A DNA stretch of 64,000 bases from Shouchella clausii. Its GTDB lineage: Bacteria > Bacillota > Bacilli > Bacillales > Bacillaceae_D. The notes under the pieces were generated by a model. It ran no database searches, was not told the origin of the DNA, and worked only from the letters and a program-made list of their open reading frames with translations. Positions 9,302 through 18,067 of the stretch are shown piece by piece. Location of the stretch: contig NZ_BCXJ01000002.1 of the NCBI RefSeq assembly GCF_001598215.1, forward strand, positions 682,001-746,000, written 5' to 3'. The stretch's first letter is position 1. Each line of letters starts with the position of its first letter. The position numbers and the translations under genes are program-made.

Positions 9302-9510
9302 ACCAAAAGCGCCTGGATTTTTCCGGCGCTTCAGACTGTAGACAAACGCTCGCATACTTCGTCGTTTGTCTCGGTCATATGCTCATGAACCCACGTTCTA
9401 TTCGCATCTTCCCTCGCCTGCACTCCTCGTCTGACAAGCGTTTTCTATCAGTCTGAGGGCGGTTATCGACTTTGTCGACAACCAAAAGCGCCTGGATTTT
9501 TCCGGCGCTT
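9302..9510. repeat. 30-bp terminator sequence duplicated around an inserted element
   Basis: The same 30 bases, beginning ACCAAAAGCGCC and ending GGCGCTT, occur at 9302-9331 and 9481-9510. Each contains the hairpin AGCGCC...GGCGCT. Only the second copy continues into a full T-run. The two copies enclose a 124-bp inverted-repeat element plus 25 bp. Confidence 0.85.
9332..9455. mobile_element. Small non-coding element with terminal inverted repeats (MITE- or REP-like)
   Basis: The ends are CAGACTGTAGACAAACGCT and, on the opposite strand, CAGACTGATAGAAAACGCT, an imperfect inverted repeat. Inside, AGACAAACG (9340-9348) pairs with CGTTTGTCT (9363-9371) to make a hairpin. No coding potential is seen. 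A related segment lies at 56936-57017. The duplicated terminator around it suggests insertion, though 30 bp is long for a target-site duplication. Confidence 0.55.
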
Positions 9511-9516
9511 TTTTTC
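9484..9516. terminator. Intrinsic terminator between convergent genes
   Basis: AAAAGCGCC and GGCGCTTTT flank a short loop, followed by a T-run. It can end the zinc lipoprotein transcript and, read on the other strand, the LURP-one-like gene. Confidence 0.85.
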
Positions 9517-9519
9517 GTG

Positions 9520-10005
9520 TTATTGGTTTGAATGGTTTTTCCCCTGGTGGTGCACCATATCAAGGACAATCATTAAGGCAATCCCTATTGTCTCATGGCG
9601 CTGATCATGAATGGTTAGATGATATGTATCTCCCCAGCTCAGCCATTGTTTCTCGACGTTCATAATTTCTTTGCCATCCCCGACCACCCGATAATGATGG
9701 TCCAGCAAACTACCCTCTATCGTCCAATTAAGGGGGGTAATTTCATATTTGGCACGAAAGAAAGTAAGTTTCTTTGTTACGTGGCATAGTTCCTTTTCTT
9801 CATTCGAAATCGTGTAATGAGGCAAAAACGAAAACAATTTCTCTTTAATTTGCAAGACTGGCTTCCCATCTACGGTTGTGATCGCTAATTGGTTTGCAAA
9901 GGAAAACAATTTGCCGTCCACTTTGTATATCGGTTCCTCATTCCCGTCAAAAACCGTGAACTGATCTTTAAATGAGAAAATACGTTGTTTTACATAATAA
10001 TCCAT
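9520..10005 (-). CDS. LURP-one-related (YxjI/tubby-like fold) protein
   Basis: This 161-residue protein opens with YYVKQRIFSFKDQFTVFDG. Beta-strand units then repeat with the pattern xLFSFxxxxxI (KVDGKLFSFANQLAI, QIKEKLFSFLPHYTI). This is the hallmark of the LURP-one-related/YxjI family, whose beta-barrel resembles tubby domains. No catalytic residues are known for the family, and phospholipid scrambling or membrane association has been suggested for relatives. The last 20 residues contain a short hydrophobic run. It is convergent with the zinc lipoprotein gene. Confidence 0.75.
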   Translation of the reverse strand: MDYYVKQRIFSFKDQFTVFDGNEEPIYKVDGKLFSFANQLAITTVDGKPVLQIKEKLFSFLPHYTISNEEKELCHVTKKLTFFRAKYEITPLNWTIEGSLLDHHYRVVGDGKEIMNVEKQWLSWGDTYHLTIHDQRHETIGIALMIVLDMVHHQGKNHSNQ

Positions 10006-10213
10006 TATTCACTCGCCACTCCCTTTCCCCTATCCATAGCATAACATAATTGAAAAAGGGTTTCGTTGTCCATTTGGCATAGGTGAATATCGATAGTTAC
10101 CGGGGTAAGCCGCTAACAACGGGATAAGCGACAAACATTCGAACACTTGCCTCTAGACGCTGTGTTTGCGATAATAAAACCAGTTTTAATACTTTTAAAA
10201 AGGATCCTATGCC

Positions 10214-11029
10214 ATGAATATATTGGTGACGCTTAACGCTCATTACTTAAAGCCTTTACAAGTAATGCTGACATCGCTATTTATGAATAATGCAAACGAA
10301 GACTTTACCATTTACTTAGTCCATTCGTCCATTCCAAAAAAACAGCTTCAACAGCTGGAGCAATTTGTGCACCAACAAGGGCATACATTGATCATTGTAG
10401 AAACGAACAAGACGCTATTTGCCAGCGCGCCCGTCGTCAAACATTATTCATCTGAAATGTATTACCGTTTGTTGGCCTATCGATTTCTTCCAACGGAGCT
10501 TGACCGCATTTTATACTTAGATCCCGATATTTTGGTGCTAAACCCGATTCGCGATCTGTATGACACCAATGTTGATTCCTATTTGTATGCAGCTGCACAG
10601 CATAGTTTTATTAACATCCAAGAAATCAACAAGTTTAGACTGAATGCTTATGAAATGGAAGCATACTACAATTCAGGTGTCCTCCTTATGAACTTAGCCA
10701 AGCAACGGGAAACCATGGACATAAACGACATTTTTGCCTACGTTGAAAAATACAGGAATCGTCTCGTCCTTCCTGACCAAGATGTATTAAACGCCCTGTA
10801 TTCTCCTCAAATTAAAAATGTCGATGAACGTCTTTATAATTACGATGCTCGTTATTACCGCTACTACAAACTAAAAAGCGGTGGCCGTTTTGACATTGAC
10901 GCCGTACTGCGGCAAACAGTCATCCTCCACTTTTGCGGAAAAAAGAAACCATGGCATAAAAATTACAATGGCAAGTTTCATTCCCTTTATAAACATTACG
11001 AAAAACAGGCATTCCTAATAACTCACTAG
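10214..11029 (+). CDS. Family 8 glycosyltransferase, GspA-like
   Basis: This 271-residue soluble GT8 enzyme transfers a sugar from a nucleotide-sugar donor. The DxD metal motif is in YLDPDILVLNP (DPD at 103-105). The donor-site elements YYNSGVLLMNL (151-161), LPDQDVLN (186-193) and the C-terminal HFCGKKKPW (239-247) are all present. Length and pattern match Bacillus general stress protein A (about 286 residues). The acceptor is unknown. The start follows AAAAAGGATCC; an ATG five bases earlier is out of frame. Confidence 0.82.
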   Translation: MNILVTLNAHYLKPLQVMLTSLFMNNANEDFTIYLVHSSIPKKQLQQLEQFVHQQGHTLIIVETNKTLFASAPVVKHYSSEMYYRLLAYRFLPTELDRILYLDPDILVLNPIRDLYDTNVDSYLYAAAQHSFINIQEINKFRLNAYEMEAYYNSGVLLMNLAKQRETMDINDIFAYVEKYRNRLVLPDQDVLNALYSPQIKNVDERLYNYDARYYRYYKLKSGGRFDIDAVLRQTVILHFCGKKKPWHKNYNGKFHSLYKHYEKQAFLITH

Positions 11030-11070
11030 GCTTTTGAACGTGGCCAATGGTTTTCTTTCCCTATGATCGT

Positions 11071-11114
11071 AAACAACGCTCTCCTCCCTTTAATTTTAGA
11101 CGAGAGCGTTGTTT
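11071..11114. terminator. Bidirectional intrinsic terminator
   Basis: AAACAACGCTCTC (11071-11083) is the exact complement of GAGAGCGTTGTTT (11102-11114). It sits between the convergent glycosyltransferase and ABC permease genes. Confidence 0.85.
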
Positions 11115-11136
11115 GCTTTAAGCTTCATCGTTATTC

Positions 11137-12231
11137 TTACTGGCTTCTTCGTTCCATTAGATTAATTCCTAGTCCCATTGCGATAATTCCAATCAACACC
11201 ATAACCAACAATGACATGCCCACATCCTGCAAACCAGCATTATAAAAGATGACAGCCATAATGGCGTCCATCGCATGTGTCAGCGGAAATAAATCGGCAA
11301 TAAACAGCAGCACAGGGTTTGTAATCGTCCCAGGCATCATATATGCCCCACTAATTAGCGGCATAATGGGGATAAGCGAAGGGTAAATCGCCAAAAATTG
11401 CTCCGGCGTTTTTACAAAACCGGTAATAAGCATCGCCACGCTTATCATGCTAAAAGTAAAAAATGCTGCGATTAAAACGACAAGCCATAGTTGGTCTCCT
11501 ACCTCATAATTTAAACCATACTTAAACACGATCAGCACGACGCAAATCTGAAACATGGTTATTAAAAAACTATATAAAAGATAACTACTGTACATGCTGG
11601 TTTTGCTTATCGGCGACAGAATCATTCGATTCCATACGCCAGAAATTTTATCGTACATCACATTGTTCACTTTAAAACCGGCAATAAACATTGAGACTAG
11701 AAAAGTAAAAGCAAACAATAGCTGCGTCGTCATGTTATACTCAATCGTTTCCTCGCGGTCAATGCCTTGTACTTCTACCTGAAAAGGGGCATCCTTCAAA
11801 TACCGCTCAAACTCCTCGCGGCTACTTCCGTCCTGAGCCGAAATCGCCCTACCGTATGCCTCCCGTTGAAAGACTTTATCAACATGCTGTTGAACAATAG
11901 CGACGCTAGGTAATTCGCCAGCGGCAATGAGTTTATAATCTGCTTCCATTAGCTTTACGGCCACATCAAGTTGACCAGCTCGTATGTCCTCCCGGGCTTG
12001 CTCAGGATCAACGATGATAAACTGGAATGCATCATCCCCATTCAATAATTGTTCCCATTTTTTCTCAATACTTGAGGCATTCTCCTCCTCACTAAAAATA
12101 GCGACTGTTGTCGGCGAATGAACACCGCCAGTAAATAAGAGTGTAGCGAGGATGCTACCAGCCATTAATAATAATAGCAAAAGCGGGTTTCGCTTATCTT
12201 TCATAAATTGCGCCCATAATACTGGTTTCAC
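11137..12231 (-). CDS. ABC-2 type permease, LnrN/YfiN-like
   Basis: This 364-residue permease has one N-terminal helix, a large extracytoplasmic domain (about 40-165) and five or six C-terminal helices, the usual ABC-2 exporter layout. The core VNNVMYDKISGVWNRMILSPISKTSMY matches the conserved ABC-2 cytoplasmic motif. The start codon is GTG and overlaps the preceding gene stop by one base (TAGTG), indicating translational coupling. With its neighbours it matches the five-gene order of the Bacillus subtilis linearmycin-resistance locus lnrJKLMN (yfiJKLMN). Confidence 0.8.
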   Translation of the reverse strand: MKPVLWAQFMKDKRNPLLLLLLMAGSILATLLFTGGVHSPTTVAIFSEEENASSIEKKWEQLLNGDDAFQFIIVDPEQAREDIRAGQLDVAVKLMEADYKLIAAGELPSVAIVQQHVDKVFQREAYGRAISAQDGSSREEFERYLKDAPFQVEVQGIDREETIEYNMTTQLLFAFTFLVSMFIAGFKVNNVMYDKISGVWNRMILSPISKTSMYSSYLLYSFLITMFQICVVLIVFKYGLNYEVGDQLWLVVLIAAFFTFSMISVAMLITGFVKTPEQFLAIYPSLIPIMPLISGAYMMPGTITNPVLLFIADLFPLTHAMDAIMAVIFYNAGLQDVGMSLLVMVLIGIIAMGLGINLMERRSQ

Positions 12232-13493
12232 TACGCTTCCCCCCTTTTAGGATAAAAGGCTAAACCAGCAATACTACATAAAGCAAAGAATGAGATCAAC
12301 AAGACGCTTGGGCCAACTAGCGACGTTACTTGTTCGAACCGGACCCATTCTGTAAACATGACTAATGCAACACCATTTGGTGTCCATTCACCAATTTGTT
12401 GCAACCAATCAGGCAAGATGTAAATTGGAACAAAGTTGCCTCCCACGACACCAAACAGTATAATGACGAGCATAAATAGGCCATTTGCAGCCTCCACCTT
12501 CTTCATTCTCAGTAAAATGGTGGTGAATATAGCAGCTAAGCCGGCAATTGCTAAAGAGACCGAGGTAACGATTCCTAAGAGTCCTAACCAAAAATTCGCC
12601 GTTCGCTCAGGGAATACATCAAGAATGAAATGGGCCAACGTAAAGACAAGCATGATTTGCAGCCAAGCCAAGCAAAAAGTTGAAACCGTTTTTCCAACTA
12701 GAAACAGCAATCGATTTTGATGCGCGATAAGGATGCGATTAAATACTTGTTGCCTTATTTCCTGCCCTGTTTTTGTAGCGACAGTCATAGCGGTAAATAA
12801 AGCAAACAATATGGCCATCGTAATCGTGAAATATTGCGTTAATGAAAAGTTCTCCGCTGCTTCCTCCTGTTCAAAGCCTCCTTCTGGAAGCTTCACCTCT
12901 ACTTCAGTAGCGCCGGAGAGGTTTTCCAGAGCAAAGTGGTAATTTAAATGATCCATAAAGCCGTGAATGATATTGTATAATGCACTAGTGTCACCTGTTT
13001 CTTTATCCCTCTTAAACGTCAGCGTTGTAGTCGGAGATTTTCCAGTTACCGCGGCATACAAACTATCAGCAGTAAAGCCGTCCGGTATAAGAAGAAAGCC
13101 ATCTATCTCCTCCTCACCTACTTTTTTGACTGCCTCTGACTCCTCTATTTCGTAAACAGTCACCCACTCTTTTAATTCGTCGCTTTCGAAATAGTCGAGT
13201 AGTATCTCCACTGGGCGCACTTCATTTGTTCGTTGCACTAGTTCTTGTGCTTCTTGTTCTGAGAATGAAGCATCATGAAGCAATTTTTCCTTTAATTGTG
13301 CTGATGCTTCTGTTTCATCGTCCTGATTGACGATCGCTACATGTAAATCGATCGCTTCCTCATCATTTCCAAGCAACCCAGAAAAAGCAAAATTGAGCAC
13401 AACTACTAATAGAATCGGCAGCACCAGCACAGTAATAAGCTCTTTCCGATCACGCCAAAATGTGAGCAAGTCTTTTTTTATATAACTTTGCAT
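12231..13493 (-). CDS. ABC-2 type permease, LnrM/YfiM-like
   Basis: This 420-residue ABC-2 permease has one N-terminal helix (about 18-38), a large external domain (about 40-225) and about five C-terminal helices. The conserved stretch KTGQEIRQQVFNRILIAHQN lies before the membrane bundle. It should pair with the adjacent LnrN-like permease as a heterodimer driven by the ATPase 12 bp upstream. Lipid-active polyene or peptide export is inferred from gene order, not from a substrate motif. Confidence 0.8.
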   Translation of the reverse strand: MQSYIKKDLLTFWRDRKELITVLVLPILLVVVLNFAFSGLLGNDEEAIDLHVAIVNQDDETEASAQLKEKLLHDASFSEQEAQELVQRTNEVRPVEILLDYFESDELKEWVTVYEIEESEAVKKVGEEEIDGFLLIPDGFTADSLYAAVTGKSPTTTLTFKRDKETGDTSALYNIIHGFMDHLNYHFALENLSGATEVEVKLPEGGFEQEEAAENFSLTQYFTITMAILFALFTAMTVATKTGQEIRQQVFNRILIAHQNRLLFLVGKTVSTFCLAWLQIMLVFTLAHFILDVFPERTANFWLGLLGIVTSVSLAIAGLAAIFTTILLRMKKVEAANGLFMLVIILFGVVGGNFVPIYILPDWLQQIGEWTPNGVALVMFTEWVRFEQVTSLVGPSVLLISFFALCSIAGLAFYPKRGEA

Positions 13494-13504
13494 AGTGGCC
13501 TCCC

Positions 13505-14437
13505 TTAATCCCGTAGCCTACGTCCAGTTAAGTGAAGAAACACATCCTCCAAACTTGGCGTTTCCGTATGAAAATTAATAATTTGAATACGATGCTGTTC
13601 AGCAAGATGTACGAGCTCACTGATTAAATTGCTTCCTTTTTTTGCAATCATCTTCAACTCCACATGAGAGCCCTCTACTTCGCGAATACCATTCAGCGCT
13701 TTTACTTGTTCAACAAAACCGGGGTCGCCTTTACTAAGCTCCACTTTGATTGTGTCCTCTGTTGATAAGATGCTAAGCAGCTCAGCCTTTGTACCTGAAG
13801 CAATGATTTCACCATGATCCATAATGTATAACCGGTCACAAAGTTGCTCCACTTCCTCCATATAATGGCTGGTGTACAAAACCGTTGTTCCCTTCTTTTC
13901 ATTTAGCATGCGCACCGTTTCCAAAATATGATTTCTCGATTGGGGGTCAATGCCGACAGTAGGCTCATCTAGTATGAGGATTTGTGGTTGATGCAACAAG
14001 GCTGCCGCAATATTCATTCTTCGTTTCATCCCACCAGAAAACGTTCTCACCAATTCTTTGCGGCGATCGGCTAATCCAACAATTTCTAACGCTTGTTGGA
14101 TTCTTCCTTCTATGTCTTTGTTTCTGATTTTATAGATGGAACCAAAAAATTTAAGATTTTCATATGCTGACAACTCTTCGTATAATGCTAATTCCTGTGG
14201 CACAATTCCTAATACCTTTCTCATCTCGCCTGGTTTATTTACAACATTCATTCCCTTTAGCCTAATTTCACCGGCTGTAGGCTTAATTAATGTGGAGATC
14301 ATTGAAATGGTAGTCGATTTCCCTGCCCCATTTGGGCCTATTAAACCAACCGATTCGCCATGATCCAAATACAAGCTAACATTTTGTACTACTTTCTTCC
14401 CTTTAAATGATTTGCTTACCTGTATCGTTTCAAGCAT
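13505..14437 (-). CDS. ABC transporter ATP-binding protein, LnrL/YfiL-like
   Basis: This 310-residue ATPase has Walker A GPNGAGKST (34-42), signature FSGGMKRR (133-140) and Walker B ILILDEPT (153-160). A C-terminal extension of about 90 residues is typical of DrrA/CcmA-type drug exporters. Length matches LnrL (311). A ribosome site AAAGGGAGG precedes the ATG. A terminator hairpin separates it from the upstream response regulator gene, so the transporter genes may be attenuated or have their own promoter. Confidence 0.87.
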   Translation of the reverse strand: MLETIQVSKSFKGKKVVQNVSLYLDHGESVGLIGPNGAGKSTTISMISTLIKPTAGEIRLKGMNVVNKPGEMRKVLGIVPQELALYEELSAYENLKFFGSIYKIRNKDIEGRIQQALEIVGLADRRKELVRTFSGGMKRRMNIAAALLHQPQILILDEPTVGIDPQSRNHILETVRMLNEKKGTTVLYTSHYMEEVEQLCDRLYIMDHGEIIASGTKAELLSILSTEDTIKVELSKGDPGFVEQVKALNGIREVEGSHVELKMIAKKGSNLISELVHLAEQHRIQIINFHTETPSLEDVFLHLTGRRLRD

Positions 14438-14480
14438 AGAGAAGCCTCCCTTTTTTACTTTCTTTCATGTAGCTTAAAAC

Positions 14481-14510
14481 AAAAAAACCGAAGTCCCTAC
14501 TGACTCCGGT
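14481..14510 (-). terminator. Intrinsic terminator between response regulator and ABC genes
   Basis: On the minus strand ACCGGAGTC pairs with GACTTCGGT (one wobble) and runs into seven T. It lies between the two-component pair and the transporter genes, all in one direction. Confidence 0.75.
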
Positions 14511-14555
14511 CACTCGTTCAAATGACTGTTGTTACTTTCGTCACTTTTTCTCCAC

Positions 14556-15188
14556 TCACACAAGCTGATGGCGAATCGCATAAATGGCCAGTTGGGTCCG
14601 GTCCCTTAATGCCAACTTGTCAAAAATCTGGCTCGTTTGATTTTTAACTGTGCCAACTGACAAGCCTAATCGCTCTGCTATCTCTTTGTTATTTAGCCCT
14701 TCTCCTATACAAGTTAAAATCGCCCGTTCCCTAGGCGTTAGGCTAGGATCAACAGATGGCACCTCTTGATTTTGCAGAAGAGTAGGCACTACTTTAGCAG
14801 CTACCTGATCCTCAAGGGAAAGACCTCCATTTAAAGTACTTTTAATCGAACGAATCAATGATTCCGTGTCGCCGTTTTTCAGCATATAACCATTAACGCC
14901 TAATTTTAAGGACTCAACCACGTACTGATGATCATCAAACGTTGTCAGCATCAATATTTTCATTTTCGGATAACGCAAGCGCATCACCTTGGCCGCTTCA
15001 ATTCCATCCATTTCAGGCATGCGAATATCTAAAATTGCCACATCGAAAACTTGCGTTTCACATAAACGAAGCGCTTTTCTCCCAGGGTCAGCCTCTCCAG
15101 TTACTTTGATCTCTTCATCGGTTTCGATCATTGCTTTTAACCCTTGCCGCACCATGACTTGGTCTTCTGCTAGCAGCACCTTAATCAT
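14556..15188 (-). CDS. NarL/LuxR-family response regulator, LnrK/YfiK-like
   Basis: This 210-residue regulator has a receiver domain (1-120) with phospho-acceptor Asp54 in AILDIRMPEMDG and acidic pocket ED at 8-9. A LuxR-type helix-turn-helix follows (about 145-205), with LTPRERAILTCIGEGLNNKEIA and SVGTVKNQTSQIFDKL. It is one base from the kinase stop codon, so the pair is co-translated. It probably activates the downstream ABC genes on exposure to the exported compound, as in lnrJKLMN. Confidence 0.87.
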   Translation of the reverse strand: MIKVLLAEDQVMVRQGLKAMIETDEEIKVTGEADPGRKALRLCETQVFDVAILDIRMPEMDGIEAAKVMRLRYPKMKILMLTTFDDHQYVVESLKLGVNGYMLKNGDTESLIRSIKSTLNGGLSLEDQVAAKVVPTLLQNQEVPSVDPSLTPRERAILTCIGEGLNNKEIAERLGLSVGTVKNQTSQIFDKLALRDRTQLAIYAIRHQLV

Positions 15189-15189
15189 T

Positions 15190-16320
15190 CTATCCTCTCC
15201 GATCAGCTAATCGTATACTTCCTCTGACGACAAATTGTGAACCATCATGAATAACTTCCATAGAACCATTCACTTTTTCTAATCGGTCTCTCATCGCTTT
15301 TAAGCCATAGCCCTCTTGGAAATAGGGATTCGGAGTCGCCTCATTCGTCACTTCAAAGCGAAATATACTTCCACCAGGTGATTCAAACAGTACTCTAACT
15401 TCCCTTGTAGAGCTATGTTTCATTATATTCGTAAGCGCTTCTTGTACAGCACGGTAGATCGCAAAGGATTGCTCACCTGACAACGATGCAGCAAAGGCAC
15501 CGTGCTTAACAGAGAAATGAATTTTCATAAAACTTTCCATTTCCAGTTGCCGAATTAGACGGATCACACCCTGTAACCCACCTACATCTTTTTGTTTAAA
15601 GGATTTCACAGCCTTCCTAGTTTCCTCTAAGCTTTGTTCGGCTAGTTTTTTAAGGTCCGCGATTTTTGGTTTATCCTTTTCAGCGGCAGTTAGTCGGAAG
15701 GCTTCAAATTGCATAAGCAGTGCTGTCAGTTTATGACCGACAGAATCATGGATCTCGTGGCCAATCAACATCCGCTCGCCCTGCCTCGCCTGCTCCTCCT
15801 CTGTCACAAGTCGCCTTTTCATTTTCCTGTATTCTTCAAGTAAAGCGCCATGCTTTTGTATTAATTCTGTTTGCCGATTATGGATCGATTGATAATACAA
15901 CAAAGACATGAGTAGCAAAAGATAAAATAAGCCTATCCAAGCCAGTTCTGAAATCGAAAGACGAACTTCAGCTACGATCAATAGCATAAAGCTTAATTGA
16001 ACACCAATGACAATCAAACTTTTTAACCGTGGTAAGTAAAAAACAGCCTCAGCGAGGACTAACGCCTGAACGAATAATAAAAAGGGATAAAACCCAGTTT
16101 CGATCGGATAAAAGATAACAGTAGTCGCCAAAATTTGGATAAGGAACAACGTCATTTGCATCATTGGTTTTCCTGCAAACAGTGGGAGCAAAAACAGCAA
16201 GAGAAAAAATAAACAAAGACTCGCAAGTTGAATTTCGTTTAAATGAGTGGTCCTGCTTGCTATTGCAACCATCCATACAAGGAAATGGATCCCAATCCAA
16301 ATAAAATACGTTTTATTCAT
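15190..16320 (-). CDS. Sensor histidine kinase (HisKA_3), LnrJ/YfiJ-like
   Basis: This 376-residue membrane kinase has five or six N-terminal helices (about 5-145) with very short loops. Sensing is therefore probably within the membrane. A short coiled segment (145-185) leads to the HisKA_3 motif GHEIHDSVGHKL, with His191 as the expected phosphorylation site. The HATPase domain has an N-box in AVQEALTNIMKHS and a final GYGLKAMRDRLEKVNG. An AAGGAG site precedes the ATG. It is the first gene of the LnrJKLMN-like cluster. Confidence 0.85.
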   Translation of the reverse strand: MNKTYFIWIGIHFLVWMVAIASRTTHLNEIQLASLCLFFLLLFLLPLFAGKPMMQMTLFLIQILATTVIFYPIETGFYPFLLFVQALVLAEAVFYLPRLKSLIVIGVQLSFMLLIVAEVRLSISELAWIGLFYLLLLMSLLYYQSIHNRQTELIQKHGALLEEYRKMKRRLVTEEEQARQGERMLIGHEIHDSVGHKLTALLMQFEAFRLTAAEKDKPKIADLKKLAEQSLEETRKAVKSFKQKDVGGLQGVIRLIRQLEMESFMKIHFSVKHGAFAASLSGEQSFAIYRAVQEALTNIMKHSSTREVRVLFESPGGSIFRFEVTNEATPNPYFQEGYGLKAMRDRLEKVNGSMEVIHDGSQFVVRGSIRLADRRG

Positions 16321-16437
16321 CCTACAAACTCCTTCCAGGGTGCCCGCGATCCAATTAGGCCAACCAACCAGAAAAATGTGCGAACCAATTACTTATATAA
16401 ACGAAACCACTTCGCCTTAAAATAGCGCTTATTGCTA

Positions 16438-17006
16438 TCAGCATTCACCTGGTCCATTCCAAATCCTTTCGACTTTTATTAGTTTTTTGCCCTGAAACAC
16501 GAGCTCATAAATATCAGGCATCCCAAGGCTTTTCCAAAAAAGAAAATCATAGCTTCGGTCAAAGAAATTCATCAGTAAAACCATGATATTGCCGTGAGTG
16601 GCTACGACAATGTTTTTCCCTTCATATTCTTCCAACACGTTTAGCAGTGCTTGAACGCCCCGCTTTTGAGCGGCCACGTTCGATTCTCCCCCTTCCCAAA
16701 AGAACGTAGGGTCTTCCCAAACTTTTGCAATCGCTGCTTGAAAGTCCTCCATCGGCTTTTCAGACAAACGCCGCTCTTTAAAGCCCTCTTTTATAATCAC
16801 TTTTTCCCAATTTCAGCAGCCACACATTCCACAGTTTGAATCGCACGCTTATATGGACTTGAGAGGACAGCGTCGATTTTTTTGTTTGCAAAAAGCCTTC
16901 TCACGTTCTCGCTAGCGACAATCCCTTTTTCTGATAATGGCCTTCCAAGCTCGTCTGCTGTGTACGTTGAATGGGCGTGGCGGACTAAATACACGTTCGT
17001 TTGCAA
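16438..17006 (-). pseudogene. Histidine phosphatase (phosphoglycerate mutase-like), one-base frameshift
   Basis: Two overlapping frames make one protein. The first (from TTG at 17006 to a stop at 16797) has the phosphohistidine motif LVRHAHSTY and SSPYKRAIQTVE. The second (from 16800) continues IIKEGFKERRLSEKP and carries the second catalytic His in VVATHGN. At 16801-16805 the minus strand reads GGG AAA AAG TGA. One extra A restores GKKVII, so one base is missing from an A-run. I choose the TTG start because GGGAGG lies 7 bases upstream and the next residues are the family start. This may be a real mutation or a sequencing error. Confidence 0.8.
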
Positions 17007-17073
17007 ATGAGCGCCTCCCTTTATGTAGCTCGCACTCCCTTGACTTGAGGCAAACGTAATCAATCGGCAGCAA

Positions 17074-17787
17074 TCACTCTCCTAAAATCTCACGTAAAAA
17101 CAGCTCACGATTTTCTAAAAAATGCCGTGTCAATTGGTAGTGTTCCGTTTGTTCATAGTCAACCTCTTTGATCGCATCCTGATCAAAACTAAAAATCGTT
17201 CCATGTGGATAGCCTAATAAAATAGGAGAGTGAGTCGCAATAATGAATTGGCTTTCCCCTGCCGAAACCAAATCATGTAAAATCGCTAGAAACGAAAGTT
17301 GCCGCTGTGGCGACAGAGCCGCCTCAGGCTCATCTAGTAGATAAATTCCTTTTTTATTGAATCGATTCGTAAAAAGTGACAAAAATGCTTCGCCGTGTGA
17401 CTGATGATGCAAGGAACGACCCCCGTATGCATCGAATATACCGATTGCATCAATATGGGAAGCAAACTGATAGAAAGACTCAGCCCTAAGAAAAAAACCA
17501 TTTGAAACTTTTGGCAACCATGAAAGGCGAATATACTCGCCAAGCGCGGATTCTGACGCTTCTACTTCATAATAATTATTCCGTCCGCCCCCCGCCGTAT
17601 TAAAGTCACATTTATCGGCAATTGCTTCTAGCAATGTTGATTTTCCTGAGCCGTTTTCGCCGACAAAAAAAGTGACATTGCTCTTCAAATCAAGCCTATG
17701 AAAATGTTTCATAACGGGAATAGAAAAAGGATACGATTGAAAAGAAGAAATTTTTTCCCGCTGCAATTCAATCCGTTTTAAAAACAT
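17074..17787 (-). CDS. Small AAA/ABC-type ATPase, standalone
   Basis: This protein of about 237 residues has Walker A VGENGSGKST near residues 42-51, a distant signature region and Walker B GIYLLDEPEAALSPQR. A switch histidine lies in FIIATHSPILLG. The overall form is that of the SMC/Rad50/OLD-like group (AAA_21/AAA_23), not a transporter ATPase, and no nuclease domain is present. I use the ATG at 17787, because AGGTGGG lies just upstream and it begins MFLKRIELQ, typical for these proteins. Function is unknown; the family includes overcoming-lysogenization-like and toxin-linked ATPases. Confidence 0.7.
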   Translation of the reverse strand: MFLKRIELQREKISSFQSYPFSIPVMKHFHRLDLKSNVTFFVGENGSGKSTLLEAIADKCDFNTAGGGRNNYYEVEASESALGEYIRLSWLPKVSNGFFLRAESFYQFASHIDAIGIFDAYGGRSLHHQSHGEAFLSLFTNRFNKKGIYLLDEPEAALSPQRQLSFLAILHDLVSAGESQFIIATHSPILLGYPHGTIFSFDQDAIKEVDYEQTEHYQLTRHFLENRELFLREILGE

Positions 17788-18067
17788 GTATACCCACCTA
17801 CCATTCATAATCGTACTTTCCTACCCATTCACCTATTTTTTAGCCAGCGCTTGTTAGAATGTAGAACGACCCTTGCTTCTTTTTACATTGTACAAAAAAG
17901 CCTGTCGACTGTCCTAACAAAACCGAAATGCAGTCGGCCAAGTCGTGCCTGGACGCATCGCTTGCCGTAAAGGTGCACTCCTTTATGTTAAAAGGAGCAA
18001 TTAAAAAGAAGTATAAAAATCATAAATATGTTATCCTATTGTCTCACTAACCTAAAAGGAGTTTCGG

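Noticed and set aside
16797-16810. Programmed -1 frameshift in the histidine phosphatase
   Set aside because: The slippery site would be G AAA AAG, which is weak, and no stimulatory hairpin was seen. A mutation or sequencing error is simpler.
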